Shown here piece by piece: positions 1-5,314 of a stretch of 6,191 nucleotides of DNA; position 1 is the stretch's first letter, and each line of letters starts with the position of its first letter. A program made the translations under genes and the position numbers. The notes under the pieces were generated by a model, which was not told the origin of the DNA, did no database searches, and was given only the letters and a program-made list of their open reading frames with translations. Origin of the DNA: Bacillota bacterium (GTDB taxonomy: Bacteria > Bacillota > Clostridia > Tissierellales > Sedimentibacteraceae); contig JARBUP010000172.1 of NCBI GenBank assembly GCA_029239575.1, positions 1 to 6,191 of the forward strand. The letters are read 5' to 3'.

Positions 1-62
1 AAAAATTTATTAACTAAGAATTATTTTAACAGAAAATTAAAAAAATTCAAGGTAAATCAGTT

Positions 63-99
63 AAAAATAAAAAGAAAGTGCTATAAATATAGCACTTTC
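63..99 (-). terminator. Intrinsic terminator of mscL
   Basis: Positions 74-85 and 88-99 form a perfect 12-bp inverted repeat (GAAAGTGCTATA against its complement); in RNA the innermost pairs would open to give a loop of about 4-6 nt. Read leftward, the stem is followed by two runs of five U split by one A (63-73). The stem begins 8 nt past the mscL stop codon. There is no comparable U-tract on the right side, so it works mainly for leftward transcription. The 62 bases to its left hold no gene that I can see. Confidence 0.93.
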
Positions 100-107
100 G
101 TATTTAT

Positions 108-536
108 TTATTTGTTTTTCAATAAATCTCTTATTTCTACAAGAAGTTCTTCCTGTGTAGGACCCTTTTTTTGTTCAGTAACTTGAGCAGCTTGTGCTTC
201 TTCTTTTTTCTGTTTTTCTTTTGCTTTATTAATAAGTTTAATAATTACAAATATAGAAAATGCTATAATTAAAAAGTCAACAATATTTTGAATGAAATTA
301 CCATACATTATTGCTGCTTCAGGTTTAATAACTTTATCACCTTCCATAACAGCCGGGCTTAAAACTTTTTTCATAGTTTTAAAGTCCATTCCAGATGTTA
401 TGTATCCAAATACTGGCATTATGATATCATTTACTATTGAAGTAACGATTTTACCAAAAGCACCACCTATGATAACACCTATTGCTAAATCCAATACATT
501 GCCTTTAAAAGCAAATTCCTTAAATTCTTTCCACAT
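108..536 (-). CDS. mscL: Large-conductance mechanosensitive channel MscL
   Basis: This is the membrane channel that opens under high membrane tension and releases small solutes during hypo-osmotic shock; known family members assemble as homopentamers. The 142-residue product has the family layout: an amphipathic N-terminal helix (MWKEFKEFAFKGNVLDLAIG), the glycine-rich pore-lining TM1 (about residues 14-45, with the GVIIGGAFGKIV segment), an extracellular loop (about 46-77), TM2 (about 78-102) and a charged linker leading to the C-terminal bundle helix (EELLVEIRDLLK, about 129-140). Length is normal for the family. The start at 536 is preferred over the in-frame ATG at 548 because a GAGGTG ribosome binding site lies 5 nt upstream of it and the 548 start would overlap that site; family members also begin at MWKEF. 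It lies 90 bp downstream of the secreted glycosidase gene on the same strand. I see no clear terminator between them, but a promoter candidate lies in the gap. Confidence 0.97.
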   Translation of the reverse strand: MWKEFKEFAFKGNVLDLAIGVIIGGAFGKIVTSIVNDIIMPVFGYITSGMDFKTMKKVLSPAVMEGDKVIKPEAAIMYGNFIQNIVDFLIIAFSIFVIIKLINKAKEKQKKEEAQAAQVTEQKKGPTQEELLVEIRDLLKNK

Positions 537-541
537 ATTAC

Positions 542-547
542 ACCTCA
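542..547 (-). promoter_or_regulatory. mscL ribosome binding site
   Basis: GAGGTG on the minus strand ends 5 nt before the ATG at 536. It decides the start, because the alternative in-frame ATG at 546-548 overlaps this motif and would have no Shine-Dalgarno sequence of its own at a normal distance. Confidence 0.85.
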
Positions 548-568
548 TTATTCTTTAGTTAAGATTTC

Positions 569-595
569 ATTATAATTATATCCAAATTATGTAAA
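569..595 (-). promoter_or_regulatory. Candidate mscL promoter
   Basis: On the minus strand there are two consecutive TATAAT hexamers (575-580 and 569-574). TTTACA (590-595) lies 15 nt upstream of the second one, which is a slightly short spacer. The first TATAAT has only a weak -35 at 17 nt. The perfect -10 elements in the gap between the two leftward genes suggest mscL has its own promoter. Read-through from the upstream gene is also possible. AT-rich context lowers the certainty. Confidence 0.5.
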
Positions 596-626
596 TTTAA
601 ACATTTTTATAACAAATACGTATTCT

Positions 627-3260
627 TTAGTTTTTGTACGTAACTTGATTATCTTTAATTCCTATTTGTAATGAGTCGTCATAAGAAATATATCTTACTT
701 TATCCTTTATATATATTCCTTCTTCAGAGCCTTGCCATATAACATAAACATCATTTGAGACAGAAGCTTGCTTTAAAATCTCATCGAGTATTTTAATTTC
801 TCTTTCATCGTATATACTCTCAAGGCTTGCATTCATGTTCAATACTAAAACTTTATCATCATAATTTATCATGCTTTTAATATTGTTCCACATCATAGAA
901 TTTGATGCGCTCATAGTACCATTTGAAATTATACCATCAAAATATATGATGTTAGAATTTCCATTTTGTAATACATTTCCTTTTGAATTAACTATTTGCT
1001 TTGAAGAAGGTGTTATAGTTAATTTTTCAGTGAATGAGCTAATTGAAGTTACGTCCAATGCGTCAACAAATTTAGTTTCTTGTTTTAAACTCAAGTTTTT
1101 GTCGCTTGGCTCATACATCACTCTTAAATTATCTAAATAAATAGTTCCAGCATCTTTTCTTGTTTCATTGATTTCAGCAAGATATATATTGTTTAATTTA
1201 ATTGGGTATAAAACTCCCGTAGGTATTTTTGCTTCAACCCATTTCCATCCTGTCCAATCTACAACCTCAGCAAATGTAAGCTTTGTTTCTTTACCATTTG
1301 CATCTGTAATTCTACTTCTCAACCAATGGTTTTTGCCATCACCGTATACCCACATTCCAATGGCTTTTGGCTTGTCTGAAAGTTTAATTCCGGTTCCATC
1401 ATTTGTAAAGTCAATAAAAGCAATGCTTTGATCAGTCATTTTAGTAAAATCATAATCAAGTTTCAATGAATTTGAACCTTCTTTTACAAAGCTATTTGAT
1501 ATTTTTAAACTTCCTGATGAATTTGTTGGATAAAGAGTCAGTTTTAAATTATTTAAATTTTCAAAACGATTAAGAGTTTTAAATTTATAACCAACCTTTA
1601 CATTTATATTTTCAACAGCTGCTCCAAAACTTGCGGTAATAGCGCCGGTGTTGTTAGCTTCAGATGCTGTGAATACACCATTAACTACTTCGCCAACTTT
1701 GTTTCTATATGAATATTTAATATAATTTGAAGGAATGATAGCAGTATTGCCATATTGATCAATACCAACTATATTTCCTAATGTGTGCTTTTCTTTATGA
1801 CTTAAAACTAAATTATCATCATTAAATTTTAAATCTATTGGTTTATCCAAAACATCTATAATGGTAGTAGCTGTAGTAGTACCAACTGTGGCAGTTATAG
1901 TAGCTTTACCCGTTGTTTTAGGATAAAAAATATTATTTTTCACTGTTCCAGCTGTTGAAGGAGATATCTTGTATGTTATAGTAGTATTAAGTTCAACAGG
2001 AGCATAATATTCATTATATGCCTTTAAGCTTAATGGAAGTTCAGTTAGGTTGAATACTTTATTATTAGTTAAATTAAATTCAAGAGTATTAACATTGCTA
2101 CTATCAGGTGCTGTATTAAAAACTCCAACTCCAGATGCCAATGCTCTTTCTCTGCCGTCAGACGGTATATTAACAATTGTTACATTTGCATTGTTTAAAA
2201 AATCAACTCCCATAGTAGTGGATCCTCCACCATCCATGTTTACTGCATTATGACAACCAAGTTCTATTAATAATTCTGAAAGTTCAGTTTGTTTTAAGCC
2301 ATCAATGTCTTTGTTACGTCCATCCACAGTAACAAAAATCATTTCTGTATTGTCCTTATTAAATCCTATAGCAGTTCGAGGATTCATACCTAAAGCTTCT
2401 GAGCTAATGTCATTTGTGACACCATCTTTAACTAAATAATTTAATGCACCAAAAGCAAATTCTATATCATTTTGTTTAAAATCAAGTTCAATATTTAAAG
2501 AAGTTTGTTTGCCTATTTCAAATGAACTTTTAAGTTTAGCTATTGTAGTTGGACCAGTGCTTGCTATTACAAAACCTTCTTTTGGAATAACAGTTGCAGG
2601 CTTGTTAAATCTGACATCAGTAACCATATTGTTAACTACTACAACTTCTACGATATCATTTTTACCATCATAACCTATGGACATGTCGTCCCAATCAGTT
2701 GTTAGAATAATAGGTCCCCAATAAAGTCCCGATGTTTTATTGTAAACTGCTACATTAAAAGATGCCCCGTCAGTTCCGTACAAAGTCATTTTAGGATTTA
2801 ATACAGAAATATCTAAAGTTCCATCTAATAAACGTGATACCGTTGGATATTGTATTGGATTATTATATGGTAAAGGCGAAGATATCATATTTCCATCTTT
2901 TATTAAAGCTCCATAGGAATATGTAGGTACACCCGGTGTAGTTAAAAAATAATCTCCATTAACTCCTGCAATAGCTCCTGATGATTTAATCATGGAACTT
3001 AAGGTTGCTTTATTCGAAGAGCCGTCCTTACTTGTTAAAGGTGATATTTTTGTATATTCATCATTTAAATTTGCACGAACAACATTTATATTCATCCAAC
3101 CAACTGATGAAAATTTTTCAATTCTTTCATATGTAATTCCGCTTGATAATCTTATTTCATTTGATAAATCAAAAGCAGTATAATAGCTTGTACCATAAGC
3201 AGTTGAAGAAAATAATAGTGCTAAGGATACTGAAGTAGTCAATATTTTTTTTAGATGCAT
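627..3260 (-). CDS. Secreted multidomain phosphodiester glycosidase (NAGPA family)
   Basis: The 877-residue protein opens with a Sec signal peptide (MHLKKILTTSVSLALLFSSTAYG, cleavage likely near residue 23), so it acts outside the cell. Residues about 75-382 form a NAGPA domain, named after the enzyme that uncovers mannose-6-phosphate. Motifs seen are GVNGDYF (99-105), GMNPRTAIGF (291-300), FVTVDGR (309-315), NAVNMDGGGSTTM (338-350) and the ERALASGVGVF end (371-381). Next come about two Ig-like or bacterial-Ig-type beta domains (about 390-560), a jelly-roll, carbohydrate-binding-like module (about 575-717, ending in a TIYLDNLRV strand), and a C-terminal region (about 731-877) resembling a degenerate phosphoesterase. 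Family knowledge supports hydrolysis of a sugar phosphodiester; the bacterial substrate, perhaps a wall or exopolysaccharide linkage, is unknown. No LPXTG motif or S-layer repeats are seen. The start at 3260 is chosen for its AAAGGA site 8 nt upstream and the signal peptide; the in-frame ATG at 3311 lies inside the -10 box. Confidence 0.88.
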   Translation of the reverse strand: MHLKKILTTSVSLALLFSSTAYGTSYYTAFDLSNEIRLSSGITYERIEKFSSVGWMNINVVRANLNDEYTKISPLTSKDGSSNKATLSSMIKSSGAIAGVNGDYFLTTPGVPTYSYGALIKDGNMISSPLPYNNPIQYPTVSRLLDGTLDISVLNPKMTLYGTDGASFNVAVYNKTSGLYWGPIILTTDWDDMSIGYDGKNDIVEVVVVNNMVTDVRFNKPATVIPKEGFVIASTGPTTIAKLKSSFEIGKQTSLNIELDFKQNDIEFAFGALNYLVKDGVTNDISSEALGMNPRTAIGFNKDNTEMIFVTVDGRNKDIDGLKQTELSELLIELGCHNAVNMDGGGSTTMGVDFLNNANVTIVNIPSDGRERALASGVGVFNTAPDSSNVNTLEFNLTNNKVFNLTELPLSLKAYNEYYAPVELNTTITYKISPSTAGTVKNNIFYPKTTGKATITATVGTTTATTIIDVLDKPIDLKFNDDNLVLSHKEKHTLGNIVGIDQYGNTAIIPSNYIKYSYRNKVGEVVNGVFTASEANNTGAITASFGAAVENINVKVGYKFKTLNRFENLNNLKLTLYPTNSSGSLKISNSFVKEGSNSLKLDYDFTKMTDQSIAFIDFTNDGTGIKLSDKPKAIGMWVYGDGKNHWLRSRITDANGKETKLTFAEVVDWTGWKWVEAKIPTGVLYPIKLNNIYLAEINETRKDAGTIYLDNLRVMYEPSDKNLSLKQETKFVDALDVTSISSFTEKLTITPSSKQIVNSKGNVLQNGNSNIIYFDGIISNGTMSASNSMMWNNIKSMINYDDKVLVLNMNASLESIYDEREIKILDEILKQASVSNDVYVIWQGSEEGIYIKDKVRYISYDDSLQIGIKDNQVTYKN

Positions 3261-3268
3261 AAAATCAA

Positions 3269-3274
3269 TCCTTT
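3269..3274 (-). promoter_or_regulatory. Ribosome binding site of the secreted glycosidase
   Basis: AAAGGA on the minus strand lies 8 nt upstream of the ATG at 3260. It fixes the start so that translation begins directly at the signal peptide. Confidence 0.8.
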
Positions 3275-3309
3275 CATTGTATAATAATGTTAAAGTTTCC
3301 AACCTATAC

Positions 3310-3337
3310 ATTATAACACACTACCTAAGAATGTTTA
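3310..3337 (-). promoter_or_regulatory. Promoter of the secreted glycosidase (extended -10)
   Basis: On the minus strand a perfect TATAAT (3310-3315) is preceded by TGT (3316-3318), giving an extended TGnTATAAT box. A partial -35, TAAACA (3332-3337), lies 16 nt upstream with four of six consensus bases. Predicted transcription starts near 3303, leaving a leader of about 40 nt with no room for a riboswitch. It is divergent from the metK promoter, with the two -35 elements about 45 bp apart. Confidence 0.72.
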
Positions 3338-3381
3338 ATACATTTTGTTGACAAATTACTACTAATTTTGTGTTTGCTGTA

Positions 3382-3410
3382 TTGACATTAAATATGCTGT
3401 GTGCTATTAT
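3382..3410 (+). promoter_or_regulatory. metK promoter
   Basis: A consensus -35 TTGACA (3382-3387) is separated by 17 bp from TATTAT (3405-3410), which is preceded by TGC (3402-3404) as an extended -10. Transcription should begin near 3417, a few bases before the riboswitch P1 stem at 3423. The promoter looks strong, which fits a gene controlled afterwards by transcription attenuation. Confidence 0.88.
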
Positions 3411-3422
3411 GTTCATGATAAT

Positions 3423-3520
3423 CCTTATCAAGAGAGGTGGAGGGACTGGGCCCTATGAAACCCGGCAGCCTGATAATTCAAGGTGCCAATTCCCGCGGAA
3501 ATTAATTTCGCAAGATGAGG
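3423..3520 (+). promoter_or_regulatory. SAM-I (S-box) riboswitch aptamer
   Basis: The aptamer senses S-adenosylmethionine in the metK mRNA leader. The S-box core is clear: CCTTATCaaGAGaGGTGGAG (from 3423), GGGACTGGGCCC (3442-3453), TATGAAACCCGGCAGCC (3454-3470) and AGGTGCCAATTCC (3481-3493). P1 pairs 3423-3429 with 3514-3520 (7 bp, one G-U). P3 closes around GGCAGCC/GGTGCC, and P4 is an imperfect stem of 3495-3503 with 3505-3511. The loop of P2 (3445-3450) can pair with the C-rich strand 3492-3494 as the known pseudoknot. Two departures from the commonest form are an extra G in that loop and GCAGCC in place of GCAACC. The identity agrees with the metK gene downstream. Confidence 0.97.
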
Positions 3521-3540
3521 CTATAGGTTTAATATACCTC
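3514..3540 (+). promoter_or_regulatory. Antiterminator hairpin of the SAM riboswitch
   Basis: GAGG (3517-3520) pairs with CCTC (3537-3540) and TATA (3522-3525) with TATA (3533-3536), with C3521 bulged and a 7-nt loop (3526-3532). An extension pairs 3514-3515 with 3542-3543 across a U-U mismatch. The left arm is the 3' strand of aptamer P1 and the right arm is the 5' strand of the terminator, so it can form only when SAM is absent, and then it prevents termination. Confidence 0.8.
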
Positions 3541-3561
3541 TTCAGCCGAAGAGTTTTTTTT
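3538..3561 (+). terminator. SAM-dependent intrinsic terminator of the riboswitch
   Basis: CTCTTC (3538-3543) pairs with GAAGAG (3548-3553) around an AGCC loop, followed directly by eight U (3554-3561). The left arm is shared with the antiterminator. When SAM stabilises P1, this hairpin is free to form and stops transcription before metK, an OFF switch. Confidence 0.92.
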
Positions 3562-3588
3562 ATAGGTAAGATTATTAAAATTTTAAAC

Positions 3589-3600
3589 GAAAGGTACGGA
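3589..3600 (+). promoter_or_regulatory. metK ribosome binding region
   Basis: GAAAGGT (3589-3595) ends 12 nt before the metK ATG, longer than the usual spacing, while CGGA (3597-3600) sits at a normal 7 nt but matches less of the Shine-Dalgarno sequence. The start is still secure: an in-frame TAA at 3584-3586 leaves no upstream ATG, and the MetK N-terminus is intact. Confidence 0.5.
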
Positions 3601-3607
3601 AAAATTA

Positions 3608-4786
3608 ATGAAAAAATGGTTATTTACATCTGAGTCAGTTACAGAAGGTCATCCTGACAAAATGTGCGATCAAATATCAGATGGAATATTAGATGCTATA
3701 TTAGAGCAAGATCCTTATGGTAGAGTAGCATGCGAAACAATAACTAAAACAGGTTTTGTTTTAGTAGCTGGAGAAATAAGCACAAGCAGTTATGTTGACA
3801 TTCCTAAAATAGTTAGAAAAACTGTTCAAGATATAGGATACGATAATGCAGATTTTGGTTTTGATTACAAAACATGTGCAGTATTTACTTCTATAGAAGA
3901 ACAATCAGGTGATATTGCAATGGGTGTTAATGAAGCTGATGAATTTAGAAAAGACAAGGTCGATGTTAATGATATGATTGGTGCAGGGGACCAAGGTATG
4001 ATGTTTGGTTTTGCTTGCAATGAAACACCTGTTTTAATGCCAATGCCAATATATTTAGCACATAATTTAGCTCGTAAGCTAACAGAAGTTAGAAAAGATA
4101 AAACTATAGGATACTTAAGACCTGATGGTAAAACTCAGGTAACAGTTGAATATCATGACAATAAGCCTGTAAGAATAGATACAATTGTAATATCAACTCA
4201 ACACGGACCAGAAGTTGATAGAGAAACAATTGAAAAAGATTTAAAACAGTATGTTATTAATACAACTGTTCCAGCTGAACTTTTAGATGAAAACACAAAA
4301 TATTTCATCAACCCTACAGGAAGATTTGTTATAGGCGGACCTCAAGGAGATTCTGGTTTAACAGGAAGAAAAATCATAGTTGACACATATGGTGGATATT
4401 CAAGACATGGCGGCGGAGCTTTCTCAGGAAAAGATCCTACAAAAGTTGACCGTTCAGCAGCTTATGCAGCACGTTATATAGCTAAAAATATTGTTGCAGC
4501 AGGACTTGCAGATAAATGTGAAGTTGAACTTGCATATGCAATAGGAGTTGCAAAACCAGTTTCAATAATGGTTGAATGTTTTGGAACTAACAAAATAGAT
4601 GAAGAAAAAATTAATGAAGCAGTTTCAGCAAACTTTGATTTAAGACCAGCTTCAATTATTGATAAATTTGAGTTAAGAAGACCAATTTACAAACAAACAG
4701 CAGCTTATGGCCATTTCGGAAGAGATGATTTAGATTTGCCATGGGAAAAATTAGATAAAGTTGAATCATTGAAAAAATATTTATAA
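3608..4786 (+). CDS. metK: S-adenosylmethionine synthase (methionine adenosyltransferase)
   Basis: This cytosolic enzyme converts methionine, ATP and water to S-adenosylmethionine, phosphate and diphosphate; family members work as tetramers and need Mg2+ and K+. The 392-residue product has the normal bacterial length and every signature is intact: the N-terminal FTSESVTEGHPDKMCDQISD with catalytic His15, Asp17 and Lys18, the GAGDQG motif (125-130), the GGPQGDSGLTGRK segment (243-255), the phosphate-binding GGGAFSGKDPTKVDRSAAY (268-286), and the C-terminal AAYGHFGR (365-372) before the usual PWE. No frameshift or missing key residue is seen. It is transcribed alone: the S-box riboswitch and attenuator lie directly upstream and a strong terminator lies 8 nt past the stop, so its level is set mainly by feedback from its own product. 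Confidence 0.99.
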   Translation: MKKWLFTSESVTEGHPDKMCDQISDGILDAILEQDPYGRVACETITKTGFVLVAGEISTSSYVDIPKIVRKTVQDIGYDNADFGFDYKTCAVFTSIEEQSGDIAMGVNEADEFRKDKVDVNDMIGAGDQGMMFGFACNETPVLMPMPIYLAHNLARKLTEVRKDKTIGYLRPDGKTQVTVEYHDNKPVRIDTIVISTQHGPEVDRETIEKDLKQYVINTTVPAELLDENTKYFINPTGRFVIGGPQGDSGLTGRKIIVDTYGGYSRHGGGAFSGKDPTKVDRSAAYAARYIAKNIVAAGLADKCEVELAYAIGVAKPVSIMVECFGTNKIDEEKINEAVSANFDLRPASIIDKFELRRPIYKQTAAYGHFGRDDLDLPWEKLDKVESLKKYL

Positions 4787-4794
4787 TAAAAATG

Positions 4795-4821
4795 AAATAG
4801 AGCGAAAAGCTCTATTTTTTT
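4795..4821 (+). terminator. Intrinsic terminator of metK
   Basis: A 9-bp stem pairs 4795-4803 (AAATAGAGC) with 4809-4817 around a GAAAA loop, and seven U run from 4815 to 4821. It starts 8 nt after the metK stop codon, so metK is monocistronic. Confidence 0.94.
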
Positions 4822-5159
4822 GCGAGGATGGATGTTATAATCATCACATTTTTGTCTCACATTTAATAAGTAAAAAAATAAAAAAAGATTCAATACAGTT
4901 TTGCAGTTCGTGCTACATAGTAATAGATCGGTAAACATTAAATTAATAATTATAAGAATTTATAAAAAATAAAATGATCAGGTCGTCATCAAAATTGCTT
5001 TAAACGGAAAAATGATTTGAAGTTATGAAATAAAATTAAACTATTGCGTTGAAATTTTAGCGATAATACTTATTTTATCAAATTTACAAATATTTAATCA
5101 TGTATTTACATGAAAATTAATTTTATGCTCATTTATTTATGATAAATTGTAAAACTATA
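4822..5159 (+). other. AT-rich intergenic region without a recognisable gene
   Basis: I see no convincing gene here on either strand. The only ATG-started frame near a purine-rich motif is 12 codons from 4828, with GAGG touching the ATG, too close to be a working site. A frame of about 30 codons ending at about 5113 lacks a start codon. Structures present are an extended -10 (TGTTATAAT, 4833-4841) just after the metK terminator but with a poor -35, a short TGAT/ATCA dyad around 4975-4991, the dyad CATGTA-TT-TACATG at 5099-5112, and an ATTTAT/ATAAAT dyad at 5131-5147. No known riboswitch, T-box or tRNA pattern is recognised. Confidence 0.6.
5099..5112. repeat. Short perfect dyad CATGTA-TT-TACATG
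   Basis: Two 6-bp arms are exact inverted repeats around TT. It could be an operator half-site pair or chance in AT-rich DNA. It is about 50 bp upstream of the first candidate promoter of the acetyltransferase gene and matches no binding-site consensus that I recognise. Confidence 0.35.
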
Positions 5160-5189
5160 TTGAATATGATACCATTTATATTATATAAT
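5160..5189 (+). promoter_or_regulatory. Candidate distal promoter of the acetyltransferase gene
   Basis: TTGAAT (5160-5165) is followed after 18 bp by a perfect TATAAT (5184-5189). The -10 lies inside a 14-bp perfect AT palindrome (5178-5191), so the match may partly reflect composition. A start near 5195 would place the cre-like site at 5192-5206 right at the transcription start. Confidence 0.4.
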
Positions 5190-5191
5190 AT

Positions 5192-5206
5192 TTGAAAACG
5201 TTTGGT
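5192..5206 (+). promoter_or_regulatory. cre-like (CcpA-type) operator candidate
   Basis: TTGAAAACGTTTGGT matches the degenerate cre consensus WTGNAANCGNWNNCW at every fixed position except the second-last (G for C). It contains the 8-bp palindrome AAACGTTT. It lies directly downstream of one candidate promoter and touches the -35 of the other, suitable for control by a LacI/GalR-type regulator such as CcpA. No regulator gene is in the window, and a single near-match is weak evidence. Confidence 0.3.
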
Positions 5207-5235
5207 TTGACTTAATTACTATTGAAGTTTAAAAT
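5207..5235 (+). promoter_or_regulatory. Candidate proximal promoter of the acetyltransferase gene
   Basis: TTGACT (5207-5212) and TAAAAT (5230-5235) are separated by exactly 17 bp, each one base from consensus. The leader would be about 70-75 nt. TGACTT (5208-5213) and AAGTCA (5237-5242) form an inverted repeat that brackets the promoter. This is the best-spaced promoter upstream of the gene. Confidence 0.6.
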
Positions 5236-5303
5236 GAAGTCAGTAAACAGAATTAGAAGGCGTTTTACATTGGATAGTAATTATATAATTAATTTAATCG
5301 TTC

Positions 5304-5310
5304 AGGAGGT
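5304..5310 (+). promoter_or_regulatory. Strong ribosome binding site of the acetyltransferase gene
   Basis: AGGAGGT lies 4 nt before the ATG at 5315. This near-perfect Shine-Dalgarno sequence fixes the start of the last gene. Confidence 0.9.
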
Positions 5311-5314
5311 ATAA

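Noticed and set aside
26..40. Partial resemblance to a CodY box (half-site CAGAAAATT)
   Set aside because: Only one half matches, with four mismatches over 15 bases, and it lies downstream of the mscL terminator where no promoter is seen.
292..558. Plus-strand open frames opposite mscL and the secreted glycosidase (also at 871-1140, 1168-1431, 2050-2253 and 2992-3183)
   Set aside because: They are antisense shadows of well-supported genes, without ribosome binding sites or recognisable products.
615..624. Perfect palindrome AATACGTATT just after the secreted glycosidase gene, considered as a terminator
   Set aside because: It has no loop and no adjacent strong U-tract, so it is not a credible intrinsic terminator.
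3346..3355. Second TTGACA at 3348-3353 as an additional rightward promoter
   Set aside because: No acceptable -10 hexamer is found 16-18 bp downstream, while TTGACA at 3382 has a well-spaced extended -10.
3370..3633. An 87-codon open frame on the + strand running over the metK promoter and riboswitch
   Set aside because: Its start lies in the -35/-10 region, upstream of the expected transcription start, and the rest translates the S-box aptamer and terminator. It has no ribosome binding site or family resemblance.
4705..4938. A 77-codon minus-strand frame across the end of metK and its terminator
   Set aside because: It is antisense to conserved metK codons and the terminator hairpin, and the translation is low-complexity and hydrophobic with no recognisable family.
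5020..5113. About 30 sense codons reading as a hydrophobic peptide (CVEILAIILILSNLQIF), like a small membrane protein or gene remnant
   Set aside because: There is no ATG, GTG or TTG start in frame with a ribosome binding site, a stop lies just upstream, and AT-rich DNA readily yields such Ile/Leu-rich strings.
5178..5191. 14-bp perfect palindrome ATATTATATAATAT
   Set aside because: It is made only of A and T in an AT-rich region, so chance is a sufficient explanation; it is mentioned only as the setting of a -10 candidate.
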